Below, piece after piece: positions 1 to 8,945 of a stretch of DNA of 64,000 nucleotides. The DNA comes from CAWIHA01 sp963835855 (GTDB taxonomy: Bacteria > Acidobacteriota > Terriglobia > Bryobacterales > Bryobacteraceae). The stretch's first letter is position 1. Each line of letters begins with the position of its first letter. Made by a program: the position numbers and the translations under genes. The stretch spans positions 62,001 through 126,000 of the forward strand of contig CAWIHA010000027.1 in assembly GCA_963835855.1 (NCBI GenBank), given 5' to 3'. Under the pieces are notes generated by a model that did not search any database, was not told the DNA's origin, and saw nothing but the letters and a program-made list of their open reading frames with translations.

Positions 1-731
1 GCTACGTGACTCTCGGCGACGGGAACGCCCTGCTCGGCTTGGGAAACCGAGGCTTCAGCGGACTGGACGGCGGCGGTCTCCGCCTGCGCGTTCGCAACCG
101 CCACATCGTACTGCTGCTTTGAAATTTCGTCGCGTGCAATGAGCTGCTTCATGCGCGCGAGGTCCGCCTGGGCCAGCGCGTTGCGGGCCTCGGATTCGCG
201 CAAGCGCGCCTGGGCCGCACTGAGCTGGGCCTGCGCGGCGGCAACTTCGCTTTGAGCTGCGGCGAGACCGGCCTTGGCCGCCTCGACGTTGGCCTGCGCG
301 GTGGTCAGCCGGCTGGCTGTGGTGGTGGAGGTGATTGGAATCGTTGTCCGCGCCGCCCCAGCAGTGGCTTGCGCCGAGGCAACGTCGGCCCGGGCCTTAT
401 CGACCGCCACTTGGTAATCGCGCGGGTCGATTTTCACCAATACGTCGCCGGCCTTGACGAATTGGTTGTCGTCGAAATTGACGGCCATCACCGTGCCGCC
501 GACCCGTGCGCTGATGGAAGTGATATGCCCGTCGATCTGCGCATCGTCCGTGCTTTCGCGCACCGAGTAGTAACTCCAAACGAAATAGGCGGCCGCCGCC
601 AGCAGGACCAGTATTATGAGAAGGAGCCATTTTGCGCGCGGGTTCTCCCGGACAAACCGCCGGCGCCGTCCCCGGCTCGCCGCATTGTCCTCTTGCCCGG
701 TCTGTCGATCGATTCCCGCCACGTCGGCCAT
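1..731 (-). CDS. HlyD/EmrA-family membrane fusion protein (C-terminus beyond window)
   Basis: Periplasmic adaptor of a tripartite efflux pump, linking an inner-membrane transporter to the TolC protein encoded just before it. 243 codons are visible and the reading frame runs off the left edge. Residues about 1-25 are cytosolic and basic, followed by one membrane segment (LLLIILVLLAAAAYFV). Then comes the biotinyl-lipoyl-like region typical of EmrA (STDDAQIDGHITSISARV, then VKAGDVLVKIDPRDY), and a long Ala/Gln-rich coiled-coil hairpin. The start ATG shares one base with the stop of the upstream tolC-like gene (TGATG), so translation is probably coupled. The transporter partner, expected further left, is outside the window. 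The family call is firm; the substrate is unknown. Confidence 0.9.
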   Translation of the reverse strand, partial: MADVAGIDRQTGQEDNAASRGRRRRFVRENPRAKWLLLIILVLLAAAAYFVWSYYSVRESTDDAQIDGHITSISARVGGTVMAVNFDDNQFVKAGDVLVKIDPRDYQVAVDKARADVASAQATAGAARTTIPITSTTTASRLTTAQANVEAAKAGLAAAQSEVAAAQAQLSAAQARLRESEARNALAQADLARMKQLIARDEISKQQYDVAVANAQAETAAVQSAEASVSQAEQGVPVAESHV

Positions 732-2200
732 CAGTGCGCTCCCACTCCCAATAATTGTTTCGCAGATTTCTCCGCCTCGCCCAAGCCGCGGGCGAGCGAA
801 GCCTTCGCAGAATTATACGCGTACAAACTGGAGATGTAGTTCTCGTCCGCGGTAGCGACCGCTTCTTGCGCCTGCACCACTTCGACGCTGTTCGCGACGC
901 CAGCCGAGAAACGGTCCTGGGCCTGCTTGAGCTGCTCGGCGGCGAGGTCCACGGCGCTGCGTGCGACCTGCACCTGGTCGTTCGAAGCGCGCAAATCCAG
1001 GAATGCAGTGCGGACCTCGTAATTAATTCCGCTGCGCAGATCTTCCAACTCTGCCCGGCGCTCCTGGAGTAGGGAATCGGCCTGGAGGATGTCACTTTCG
1101 ATCCGGCCGCCCTGGAAGATCGGAATATTCAAGCCGGCGGCAGCCGTGTAGGTGCCGTGCGAGCCGGCGATTCTGTTTCCGATATCGCCGTAATTGACGT
1201 TGATAGCGACCGTCGGATAACGCTCGGCTTCGGCGGCCCTCTTCGCGTCTTCGGCCGCGCTCACCAGGGCTTGCGCGCTGTGGTAATCGGAGCGCGAACG
1301 ATAAGCCTGTTCAATCGCCTGGTCGAGGGTCATTTCCGGGAGCGGCGTATACGGCAATTGGTCCGCCAGGTCGAACTGCTGCCCGATGGGAAGGCCAATC
1401 GCGCGCGCCAGCGCCAGCTTCTGCTTTTCGAATTCATTCGAGAAAAAAATCAGCCGCTGCTGCTCGGCCTGCAGCTCCACCTGCGCACGGAGCACGTCGA
1501 TGCCGGCCGCGGTCCCTGCGTTCTTCTGGTCCACCGCCTGCTGATAGAGGGCCTGCGCGGTATTGACCTGGGCGCGAACAGCGTCGATCCGCGCCCGTCC
1601 CGCAATCGCCTGCAAATAGAAATTCGCCACCGCCAGAACCACGATGTCGCGGGCATCCTGGTAAGAGTACTGGGCTGCGCGGAGACCCGCCGAGCCCGCC
1701 CGGTTATTGCGGATGGCGTTGAAGTTCAGGACGTCCTGCGACAGGAAGGCGCGCGTGTCGATGATGCTGAAAGGCCCGAGGACGTTGGGGATGCCTGGGA
1801 ACCCGCCGGTGAATCCCAGTGCCTGAAGATCCTCCTGCTCCGAGGTGTAGCCCGTGCTGGCGGTGAGCGTGGGCAACAAACCGCTGCGCGCGCGCAACCG
1901 AGCGGCTTCGGCCGAACGCGTGCCTTGCTGCCCGAGCAGTAAGCCGAGGTTGTAGCGCAAGCCGCGATCGATCGCATCGGAAAGGGAAATGCTCAAGACT
2001 CCCGCCGTGGGCTGGCCCGAGGGGACGCCTCCGGCGAACGGGTTCCCCACGGTGCTGGGGAGGGCCATTGCCGCGGGCACGGGAGCGCTCGTCTGGCGAG
2101 GCACCTGCGGCGCCCCGGTCTGCGCTTGGACAAGCTGGGCAGCCGGCAGTCCGCAAGCGAAGAGATAGAAAGCAGTGAGCGAAATCGAGCTGCGTCTCAT
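731..2200 (-). CDS. TolC family outer-membrane efflux protein
   Basis: Outer-membrane channel of a tripartite efflux system, 489 aa. The start at 2200 gives a signal peptide (MRRSSISLTAFYLFACGLPA); a start 48 bases upstream is also open but adds a non-signal leader. The N-terminal part is Pro/Ala rich. It is followed by two homologous outer membrane efflux halves with the usual repeats (SDAIDRGLRYNLGLLL; later LDQAIEQAYRSRSDY) and long amphipathic helices (RSAVDLAAEQLKQAQDRFSAG). It is immediately followed, with a one-base overlap, by the membrane fusion protein gene, so the two form an operon for export of drugs or small molecules. The substrate cannot be told from sequence. Confidence 0.92.
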   Translation of the reverse strand: MRRSSISLTAFYLFACGLPAAQLVQAQTGAPQVPRQTSAPVPAAMALPSTVGNPFAGGVPSGQPTAGVLSISLSDAIDRGLRYNLGLLLGQQGTRSAEAARLRARSGLLPTLTASTGYTSEQEDLQALGFTGGFPGIPNVLGPFSIIDTRAFLSQDVLNFNAIRNNRAGSAGLRAAQYSYQDARDIVVLAVANFYLQAIAGRARIDAVRAQVNTAQALYQQAVDQKNAGTAAGIDVLRAQVELQAEQQRLIFFSNEFEKQKLALARAIGLPIGQQFDLADQLPYTPLPEMTLDQAIEQAYRSRSDYHSAQALVSAAEDAKRAAEAERYPTVAINVNYGDIGNRIAGSHGTYTAAAGLNIPIFQGGRIESDILQADSLLQERRAELEDLRSGINYEVRTAFLDLRASNDQVQVARSAVDLAAEQLKQAQDRFSAGVANSVEVVQAQEAVATADENYISSLYAYNSAKASLARGLGEAEKSAKQLLGVGAH

Positions 2201-2471
2201 GAGTACAATTCCGTGAATGAATGGGAATGGCCGCGCACCGACCCGCACGCTGGCATCCAGTCAACTCACATTCTCTCATACCGGCGCTGGCTGGTAGCGT
2301 GGAGCCGCGTTCTTACGGAGCGCGCACGCTCCGCCCCATGCGGCGTCGCCCACGACTGAACACCGGGTTCTGGAAAGAGGCATCCCTGTGGCTGGTGAAG
2401 CTATACTAAGCGGGAGTCCGTAATGCGGGCTTTCGCAGCCTGTCCCTGTATTCTATCCTTGTATTCTCGTA
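2201..2471. other. Divergent intergenic region
   Basis: This stretch lies between the divergently transcribed efflux operon and a membrane protein gene, so promoters for both must lie here, but I see no strong sigma-70 boxes. Around 2309-2331 there is a sequence resembling a degenerate copy of the dispersed GAGCCGCGACCGTNAGGGAGCGGT repeat; the match is weak. Confidence 0.4.
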
Positions 2472-3134
2472 ATGAAACCGACTTTGCTTGACGTATCTAT
2501 GCCCTTCCTTATCGCCCTGGGCTTTCTTGTGCTCGGGTGGGCCTCAGTCCGCCCGATTTATGCTGGGCGTCCGCTGCCGACACACATGAAGAAAGCGCTT
2601 TCTTATGGCTTCTTCCTCATGCTCGGTGGGTGCTACCTGATGCTGTTTGGTGCACAACTGAACTGGCCACACCCGGCAATATTGACGGCAATCGGTGGTT
2701 GGGGTGTTTTGCTTGCCGCGATTGCCTGGTGGCGATACCGGCAGAAGCGGACTCCGCCAGAGGCACCGCGCAGGACGGTTTCCACCGTGCTTGCCGAAGG
2801 TATTCCTGCTCTCGGCTTAATGATCTCTGTGATCGGCAGCGCAGTGGAATGGGAGTACATCTTCAGGGGCCAAGGCCGGTGGTGGGTGGGACTGCTGTGG
2901 CTAGCGGGCGTGGCGGCGTCCATTTGGGCCGCCGGGCGCAGCCGCAGAACCACAGTCATCGTCGTCCTGCGCGGCGTTGTCGCCCTGCTGGTAATCGGCG
3001 CAATTGCCCAGGGGACCTCGCCGGCGCTGATCGCTGCCGCCATCGCCGGTCTGGCGCTTTTTTTGCTTGAGAAGTTCTGGCGCAGGGGGAAGCGGACGAG
3101 GGAAGCTGGGAACGGTTACGAAACCCCGAGTTAG
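2472..3134 (+). CDS. Hypothetical polytopic membrane protein
   Basis: A 220-aa protein with about six to seven hydrophobic segments (for example MPFLIALGFLVLGWASV, ALSYGFFLMLGGCYLMLFG, VVALLVIGAIAQGTSPALI) and a basic C-terminal tail (FWRRGKRTREAGNG). No family recognised. Segment three to four is separated by a basic loop (WWRYRQKRTPPEAPRR), consistent with a cytoplasmic side. It stands alone between the efflux operon, divergent to it, and a broken antitoxin gene on the other strand. Start ATG at 2472 is the only clear one; no strong ribosome site is visible before it. Confidence 0.65.
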   Translation: MKPTLLDVSMPFLIALGFLVLGWASVRPIYAGRPLPTHMKKALSYGFFLMLGGCYLMLFGAQLNWPHPAILTAIGGWGVLLAAIAWWRYRQKRTPPEAPRRTVSTVLAEGIPALGLMISVIGSAVEWEYIFRGQGRWWVGLLWLAGVAASIWAAGRSRRTTVIVVLRGVVALLVIGAIAQGTSPALIAAAIAGLALFLLEKFWRRGKRTREAGNGYETPS

Positions 3135-3223
3135 TGCCTCCGTGCCGATGCTCTGCCGCGCGGGGCGAGCGGCAAACCGCGGCGCCGCCGCACCGGGGGA
3201 TGAGATGGCAAACGCCTCGCGGC

Positions 3224-3558
3224 TTATGCTGCCGGGGGGACATAGCGCTTGATGGAAATGCCGCGCGCCTGCCGCCGCGTTTTCGCCACGTCGTAGGCCA
3301 GTTGCATCCGCAACAGGTGATCCATATCCGGACCGAACGCCTTCTCGATGCGCAGGGCCATTTCCGCGGTGAGCGCGGCTTTGGGACCGCTCCCTGACGG
3401 TCGCGGCTCGTGAGACTGCGCCGTGGAGAAGACCGGAGAGCGTGGCGCGCCGCACCTTCAAAACCTTCGCTGCCTCCGGCACAGTGAGGCGTAGCGCTTT
3501 GACGATCTCGGTTCCGATGAGGCCGCCGGCGCTAATCGTGTCGCCAAAATCCCTTGGG
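3224..3558 (-). pseudogene. HigA-type antitoxin gene broken by dispersed repeats
   Basis: Two reading frames together encode a HigA-like XRE antitoxin: first GGLIGTEIVKALRLTVPEAA then KVLKVRRATLSGLLHG, and in the next frame KAALTAEMALRIEKAFGP, MDHLLRMQLAYDVAKTRRQ and a C-terminus SIKRYVPPAA. Family members read straight from the helix-turn-helix (RATLSxLLNG) into xAALTxEMALRIEKAFG. Here 37 bases (3383-3419) carrying one repeat copy lie exactly at that junction and shift the frame by one. A second repeat copy (3559-3581) replaces the expected start region. No HigB/RelE toxin gene is visible on either side. The gene is inferred to be dead. Confidence 0.8.
3386..3409 (-). repeat. Dispersed repeat copy inside antitoxin gene
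   Basis: The minus strand reads GAGCCGCGACCGTCAGGGAG followed by CGGT. It matches the three copies upstream of the large gene at 32.1 kb apart from one base (C for G at position 14). It lies within the 37 bases that interrupt the HigA-like frame. Confidence 0.85.
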
Positions 3559-3581
3559 ACCGCTCCCTTACGATCGGGCTC
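3559..3581 (-). repeat. Dispersed repeat copy at 5' end of antitoxin gene
   Basis: The minus strand reads GAGCCCGATCGTAAGGGAG followed by CGGT, a diverged copy of the same repeat. It sits where the antitoxin start codon would be expected. Confidence 0.7.
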
Positions 3582-3594
3582 GGTTTGAGTTTGC

Positions 3595-3617
3595 GAGCCG
3601 CGCGCGTGAGCAAGCGG
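3595..3617 (+). repeat. Diverged dispersed repeat copy, opposite orientation
   Basis: The plus strand reads GAGCCGCGCGCGTGAGCAAG followed by CGG, four mismatches to the consensus by eye. It is head-to-head with the copy at 3559-3581, which could allow a hairpin. Confidence 0.5.
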
Positions 3618-3707
3618 CAAGCCGGGGCACTTTCGCGCACAAGCATATAGGAGCCTGCCAAGAGAAATCCGCGCCGCGGGTGCGCTAGGATGGTTTGAGC
3701 CATCACT

Positions 3708-4535
3708 ATGCCCCTATACCAAGTCGTAATCCTGGCTTTGATTCAGAGCGTGACGGAGTTTCTGCCGGTCAGCAGCACGGCCCACCTGGCGCTCGCCCCG
3801 TGGCTGCTCGGTTGGAAAGATCCCGGCCTCACTTTCGACATCGCCCTGCACTTGGGCACGCTCGCCGCCATCGTTGCTTACTTCTTCCGCGACTGGCTGC
3901 AAATCGTGGCCGAGGGCTTCGGCTTGCACAATATGCAGGACCCGGAGATCAGCAGGAATCCCCGCCTGCTCTGGTTCATCGCGGTGGCGACGGTGCCGGT
4001 GGGCGCGGCCGGCTACGCCTTCAATAAGCAGGCGGAGACGACCTGGCGCAACCCCTTGCTGATGGGGGCTATGCTCATCCTGGTGGGCCTGTTCATCTAT
4101 GTGGCCGAAAAGATCGCCACGCTGAAGAAGAGCATCGGAGATATCAGGTGGCGCGACGCCATTTGGATCGGCCTCTCGCAGGCGCTGGCGGTGGTGCCCG
4201 GCACTTCGCGCAGCGGCGTCACCATATCGACCGGCCTCATCCGGAACCTCGACCGGCCCGCCGCGGCCCGCTTCTCGTTCCTCCTTTCAACCCCGGCGCT
4301 CGCCGCCGCGGCCGCGAAAGCCGCTTGGGATCTGCACAAAGAGGGCGGCATTCCGCACGAGATGCGCCTCCCGTTCCTGGTTGGCGTGGTGGTATGCGCG
4401 GTGGCCGGCTGGGCCGTCATCGCATTCTTCCTCCGCTTCTTGCGGAACCACAGCCTGCGATTTTTCGTGTACTATCGGATCGTCTTTGGCATAATAATAA
4501 TCGCTCTGGCCGTTTTTGTCCGCCGTACGGGATGA
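3708..4535 (+). CDS. uppP: Undecaprenyl-diphosphatase UppP (BacA)
   Basis: Integral membrane phosphatase, 275 aa, that recycles undecaprenyl pyrophosphate to the monophosphate lipid carrier for peptidoglycan synthesis; overproduction is associated with bacitracin resistance in this family. The N-terminal active-site segment QSVTEFLPVSSTAHL contains the (E/Q)xxxE motif, and the second signature PGTSRSGVTIS follows in mid-protein. About seven to eight membrane segments are present and the length is typical. The stop codon overlaps the start of ftsK (ATGA), so the two are probably co-transcribed, an envelope/division pairing. Confidence 0.96.
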   Translation: MPLYQVVILALIQSVTEFLPVSSTAHLALAPWLLGWKDPGLTFDIALHLGTLAAIVAYFFRDWLQIVAEGFGLHNMQDPEISRNPRLLWFIAVATVPVGAAGYAFNKQAETTWRNPLLMGAMLILVGLFIYVAEKIATLKKSIGDIRWRDAIWIGLSQALAVVPGTSRSGVTISTGLIRNLDRPAAARFSFLLSTPALAAAAAKAAWDLHKEGGIPHEMRLPFLVGVVVCAVAGWAVIAFFLRFLRNHSLRFFVYYRIVFGIIIIALAVFVRRTG

Positions 4536-6844
4536 ACGCTCACTCCTCGGAACGGTATTCACGCCTCAGGGAGGCCGGGGGAGTGGTGTGCTTCATCGCC
4601 GGCCTGTTGATCTGGCTCAGCCTGGTCTCCTATCACCCCGACGACGCATCCTGGAACACGGCTACGGGTGCGGCGCATTCCAAGAACTTGATCGGGCCCG
4701 TGGGCGCTCACATGGCGGACCTGCTCCTCCAGATTTTTGGCTTGCTCGCGTTCGCGCTGCCGGTGGTGCTGGTGATCGTGGCGTGGCACTGGGTGCGGTC
4801 GCGGCCTTTCGAATCCCCGTGGGCGCGAGCCTTGGGAGCGCTGTTGTTTATCTTGAGCGGGTGCGCCGGATTCGATCTCGGCCCGAAGTGGATGGCTTTT
4901 GGGGGCGCTGTCTCGCCGGGCGGGACGACCGGCGCCGCCGCCGGCGATTACGCCGTCTCCGCGTTCAATTTCACGGGCGCGGTAATCGTGACGGCCGCAT
5001 GCTTCATCATCTCGCTGTATCTGGCGACGAGCTTCCGGCTGGCGCATCTGGCGAGCGCGCTCGCGTTGCCTGCCGCCGCAGTGCGGCCGTTCGGACGGCG
5101 CTGGCGGGCGTGGCGTGCGCGACGCGCGAAGGCTGGGCTCCGGCCGCGCCGCAAAACGCAGCCGGAGGCGGATGGAAGCGCCCCATCGTCCGGGCAAGCT
5201 CCGCCCTGGGCTGAGCCCGAACCGCCGCCCGCCCCCCATGAAATCCCCATCCGCACCATTGAGGACCTCGCGTCCGAGCCTAAGCCCGGCCCGGCGCCCG
5301 TGGAGGCCGCGCCGCCGAGACCGATTCGCAAGATGGTCGAGACCCACGTTTCGGCCCACAGGCCTTACGAGCTGCCCGCGACCTCGCTGCTGAACGAGCC
5401 GCAGGGCCGCCCGGCTTACGACGAAGACGAGCTCAAACAGATCGCCGCGCGCATCAAGTCGAGGTTCGAAGAGTTTAACGTGTTCGGCTCGGTGGTGCAG
5501 ATCAACCCCGGGCCGGTGGTCACCACGTTCGAATACAAGCCGGAGGCGGGCATCAAGTACAGCCGCATCACGACGCTCAACGAAGACCTGTGCCTGGCGT
5601 TGCAGGCCGAGTCGATTCTGATCGAGCGCATCCCCGGCAAGCCGACCGTCGGCATCGAAGTTCCGAACACGCGGCGGGAGCTCATCAGCTTGCGCCAGAT
5701 CCTCGAATCCGATGAGTTCTCCAGCTCGCAATCGCATCTCAGCATGCCGCTCGGCAAAGACATCAGCGGCCGCATCAAAGTGACGGCGCTCGATACGATG
5801 CCGCATCTGCTGATCGCGGGCTCGACCGGCTCGGGCAAGAGCGTGATGCTCAACACCGTCATCATGTCGGTGCTCTACAAATCCACGCCCGAGGAAGTCC
5901 GCATGATCCTGGTGGACCCGAAGCGGCTGGAATTGGGGCTCTACGAGGGCATCCCGCACCTGCTGACGCCGGTGATCACGGACGCCAAGAAAGCCACCAA
6001 TGCGCTGCGCAACGCGGTGCTCGAGATGGAACGCCGCTTGCGGCTGCTGGCCTCGCAGGGCGTGCGGAACATCGAGCAGTTCAACCGCAAGGTCCGGCAG
6101 CTCCGCGACCAACCCATCCCGCTGTTCGAGGAGAACGAAGAGAGCATCGAGGATCTTGAGACGCTGCCGCACATCCTGATCCTCATCGACGAGTTGGCCG
6201 ACCTGATGACGGTGGAGGGCCACAACGTCGAGCAATCGGTGACGCGCCTGGCGCAGATGGCGCGCGCGGTCGGAATGCATCTGCTGCTCGCGACGCAGCG
6301 GCCCAGCGTGGACGTAATCACGGGTCTCATCAAGGCCAACTTCCCCGCGCGCATCAGCTTCCGCGTGGCGACGCGCGTCGATTCGCGCACGGTCCTCGAC
6401 GTGATGGGCGCAGAGCACCTGCTCGGCAGGGGCGACATGCTGTTCCTGCCGCCCGGCTCGTCGCGGCTGATCCGCGTGCACGGCGCCTACGTCACCGAGC
6501 CCGAGATCAATCGCGTAGTCGAGTTCTGGAAGGCGCAGGCCACGCCGGAATACGACCGCTCTTTCCTGATTGCTCCGCCCTCGGAGGAGGACGAGCCAGC
6601 CGAGGGCGAGGACATCCTGGGCGAAGAAGACCCTCTCTACCAGGATGCCGTCCGCGTGGTGATCGAGATGGGCAAGGCCTCGACCTCAACGCTGCAACGC
6701 CGCTTGCGGCTGGGTTACGGCCGCGCTGCGCGCATCTTGGATATGATGCAGCGCGACGGCATCATTGGCCCGCCCGATGGCAGCAAGCCCCGCGAAGTCC
6801 TGAAGCGCCCGGATTGGCTGGATGAAGTGGAAGGGGCGGAGTGA
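4532..6844 (+). CDS. ftsK: DNA translocase FtsK/SpoIIIE
   Basis: Septal DNA pump that moves chromosome ends out of the closing septum, 770 aa from the ATG that overlaps the uppP stop; the frame is open further upstream but inside uppP. Residues about 15-170 carry four membrane segments (GVVCFIAGLLIWLSLVSY and following). A Pro/Arg-rich linker to about residue 290 follows. The motor domain has Walker A AGSTGSGKSVMLN near residue 430 and Walker B LILIDELADLM near residue 549, then LLLATQRPSVDVITGLIKAN. The C-terminal winged-helix gamma domain (STLQRRLRLGYGRAARILD) that reads KOPS-like sites spans about residues 700-760. The linker is short compared with E. coli FtsK, as in SpoIIIE-type proteins. 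Confidence 0.97.
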   Translation: MNAHSSERYSRLREAGGVVCFIAGLLIWLSLVSYHPDDASWNTATGAAHSKNLIGPVGAHMADLLLQIFGLLAFALPVVLVIVAWHWVRSRPFESPWARALGALLFILSGCAGFDLGPKWMAFGGAVSPGGTTGAAAGDYAVSAFNFTGAVIVTAACFIISLYLATSFRLAHLASALALPAAAVRPFGRRWRAWRARRAKAGLRPRRKTQPEADGSAPSSGQAPPWAEPEPPPAPHEIPIRTIEDLASEPKPGPAPVEAAPPRPIRKMVETHVSAHRPYELPATSLLNEPQGRPAYDEDELKQIAARIKSRFEEFNVFGSVVQINPGPVVTTFEYKPEAGIKYSRITTLNEDLCLALQAESILIERIPGKPTVGIEVPNTRRELISLRQILESDEFSSSQSHLSMPLGKDISGRIKVTALDTMPHLLIAGSTGSGKSVMLNTVIMSVLYKSTPEEVRMILVDPKRLELGLYEGIPHLLTPVITDAKKATNALRNAVLEMERRLRLLASQGVRNIEQFNRKVRQLRDQPIPLFEENEESIEDLETLPHILILIDELADLMTVEGHNVEQSVTRLAQMARAVGMHLLLATQRPSVDVITGLIKANFPARISFRVATRVDSRTVLDVMGAEHLLGRGDMLFLPPGSSRLIRVHGAYVTEPEINRVVEFWKAQATPEYDRSFLIAPPSEEDEPAEGEDILGEEDPLYQDAVRVVIEMGKASTSTLQRRLRLGYGRAARILDMMQRDGIIGPPDGSKPREVLKRPDWLDEVEGAE

Positions 6845-7130
6845 GAAGCGGGTGAGCATCGCCGGTGCGCTTACCGTCCGAGCTGAATGCCCTGGGCGAG
6901 TGGCAGCTCGCCGGCGCCAGTTAAGGCCCTCGATCAGGACGCAGAAATCGTGATCCGAAGCAAGCCCCACCCCCGTCGCGGGGCGAGAATTGTCGTGACT
7001 GCAGCGTGACTTCCGCGAACGCTTTTGGCACCCCGTGGCCCTTTTTCTGGCGGGGCGGACGTTGGGGGCGCGCCTCCGTTTTTCCTAGAGTTGACGTCAG
7101 CCCCACGAACCGCTATCTTATGAAATTGAA
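6845..7130. other. Intergenic, no gene seen
   Basis: Nothing recognisable was found in this stretch between ftsK and the secreted protein gene. No hairpin followed by a T run is evident. Confidence 0.4.
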
Positions 7131-8630
7131 ATGTCCCAAATTCATACTGTACTCGCGTTTGTGCTCGTTCTTGGGATTGGCCACGCATGCTTCGCGCAAT
7201 GGGAGGACACGATTAAATGCCCTCCGAATCGCGTGCATCGCGATGAGCGCATGGATGCCGGCCGGCAAGAGTACTGCGAACAGATCCTGCCGGGTTCCCT
7301 CAGAGTGAAAGACGGACCATTTCGATTCTGGTTCAGCAGGGATTTCGAAGGAGGCTTTGGCAACTACAGCGAGGGCCGGGAGGTCGGCAAGTGGAAAGAA
7401 TGCAACCGATTCCATACATGTGAGGAGAAGGATTATCCGGCTATATACCCTCACGAGAAACTGAGGCCTGGATTTCGTTCAGAGATTCCAGTGTCATACG
7501 TCGATGGGAAGTACATCTTCGACTTTGCGTCATGCCGGAGTACTTGGATTACCCATACTGATGGCGAGAAGGTGGTCTTAGAACTGAACATCGGAGGATA
7601 CCCTTCAGAATGTCAGATCAGCTATCTTCCGAAGGGGCTGGCGGCCTATTCGAGCGATGGCACTACCTTTAGCGATGGCTCTTATACGTGCAAGATTCCA
7701 TTTTCGGTGGGCAAGAAGACATTCGGATCCTTGGATGTAAGGACCGAGTTTGCAAAGGCGAATTTACCTCAATATTGTACGGATCCCGTCCAGAAGATCA
7801 GAGTAATCGCAGATGCGCAGGAGGTCATCCCTGGTTTCGGAGAGGGGTTGGCGGAGGTCTTTGACGCGAAATTCTCCACGGGGCGAAGCGGCGCGGATAT
7901 ATTGCAGGCTCGTCTCCATTTTCAAGACGGCATCCACAGCAGGACACATCGCTGTGTCGCGCGGTACGATCCGCCCACGAAGAAATTCTACTTGCTAGCC
8001 GACGATGGTAAGCGCTATCTGGGGCCAATGGCTGCGGGTGGGACAGAGGCACTGTGGAACAGCCGTTGCCTTCTTTCGGGCTGCTCGAATGCGGAGGTGT
8101 CTGGCAACGTGCTAACTGTCCATTTTGCAATCCGGTTCAATCCAGCCACTTTCGCCGGGAGACATGATATGTTTCAGGAACTCGTCGATGACGAGAAGCA
8201 TTCCCCCGCTGTTGCTTTCGGTGACGGCTGGTCTGTGCCGTCCGAGCCGCCGGAAACGGTCGAATCCGCCTGGCCGTCTGATCGAAGCTGTCCGAATGCC
8301 AGCCCCGTGCCAAATCCATTTTTGACCTCTGGCCCCGCGGTCGATTGCCGCGATGTCAGTGGAACCTGGTTCGATTCGGGAAGGGGTGGAACTTGGACCC
8401 TTTCCCAGAATTCGAACAGGATTTCCGGTTCCCTGACAATCGGCAACGATAAATGCGGGACTGTGACCTGGCGCGTTTCGGGAGAGGTTGCGAACAATGC
8501 CGCGAGCGTGAGGGCTACTCAGCCCACGCCGACGATCGACAAGTGTGGCAGGGCCGCTCCCCCATCGATTGGCGCCATCGTCAACCCAGATTGTACGAGA
8601 GCCGCATTTCGAGTGGACGTTAAACATTAA
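7131..8630 (+). CDS. Secreted protein of unknown function with two C-terminal domains
   Basis: 499 aa with a clear signal peptide (MSQIHTVLAFVLVLGIGHACFA), so exported. Many Cys residues suggest disulfides in the periplasm or outside. Residues about 240-360 contain a domain (CVARYDPPTKKFYLLADDG, LGPMAAGGTEALWNSRC, GNVLTVHFAIRF) that reappears, diverged, at the end of the protein at 44603-45871. The last 95 residues (DVSGTWFDSGRGGTWTLSQN, SLTIGNDKCGTVTWRV) look like a small beta-barrel or lipocalin-like domain. The gene is single, with no operon partner, and base composition is lower in GC than ftsK next to it. Function unknown. Confidence 0.75.
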   Translation: MSQIHTVLAFVLVLGIGHACFAQWEDTIKCPPNRVHRDERMDAGRQEYCEQILPGSLRVKDGPFRFWFSRDFEGGFGNYSEGREVGKWKECNRFHTCEEKDYPAIYPHEKLRPGFRSEIPVSYVDGKYIFDFASCRSTWITHTDGEKVVLELNIGGYPSECQISYLPKGLAAYSSDGTTFSDGSYTCKIPFSVGKKTFGSLDVRTEFAKANLPQYCTDPVQKIRVIADAQEVIPGFGEGLAEVFDAKFSTGRSGADILQARLHFQDGIHSRTHRCVARYDPPTKKFYLLADDGKRYLGPMAAGGTEALWNSRCLLSGCSNAEVSGNVLTVHFAIRFNPATFAGRHDMFQELVDDEKHSPAVAFGDGWSVPSEPPETVESAWPSDRSCPNASPVPNPFLTSGPAVDCRDVSGTWFDSGRGGTWTLSQNSNRISGSLTIGNDKCGTVTWRVSGEVANNAASVRATQPTPTIDKCGRAAPPSIGAIVNPDCTRAAFRVDVKH

Positions 8631-8747
8631 CTGCGCAGTGCCCCTTCGATTGGATCCGTGCGCGTTCCGCGGCGCGTAGAGCAACCGGGTGCCCCATTCA
8701 TCTTCCCCAATCGCTCTCCCTTCCGCGTTCCAATGGCTCGTCCCGCG

Positions 8748-8945
8748 CTACCTTCTCGGCCACGGGGGATGCAAGGTGGCCAGTTGCGCCGTCAATTTCG
8801 CGAGCCACTGAGTCAAGCCGTTAAAGCGCTTCGATACCTCGTCGCACTGCGCCTTTAGTGCCTTCGACTGCTCCTCGAAGGACGCCGCGCACTCGCTGCA
8901 CAACTCGCTCATGTGTTTCTCGCGCTGCTCGAATTCCTCGCTCAA
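8748..8945 (-). CDS. Small coiled-coil protein, possibly a truncated or decayed gene
   Basis: 65 aa from a TTG start: charged, heptad-like sequence (SEEFEQREKHMSELCSEC, ALKAQCDEVSKRFNGLTQ) ending LATLHPPWPRR. No ATG is available except an internal one at KHMSEL. Coding-like sequence continues upstream in the same frame beyond an in-frame TGA at 8979-8981 (GKSGIEAAASRFNIANHPEV, then NRSEYATTE just before the stop). The gene may therefore once have been longer and now carries a nonsense codon. Family not recognised. It lies just downstream of the cox operon end on the same strand. Confidence 0.4.
   Translation of the reverse strand: MSEEFEQREKHMSELCSECAASFEEQSKALKAQCDEVSKRFNGLTQWLAKLTAQLATLHPPWPRR

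Noticed and set aside
4559..6481. Long open frame of 640 codons on the minus strand
   Set aside because: It is antisense to ftsK, whose Walker motifs and gamma domain are unmistakable; the antisense product is His/Arg/Asp-rich with no motif. High GC opens such shadow frames.
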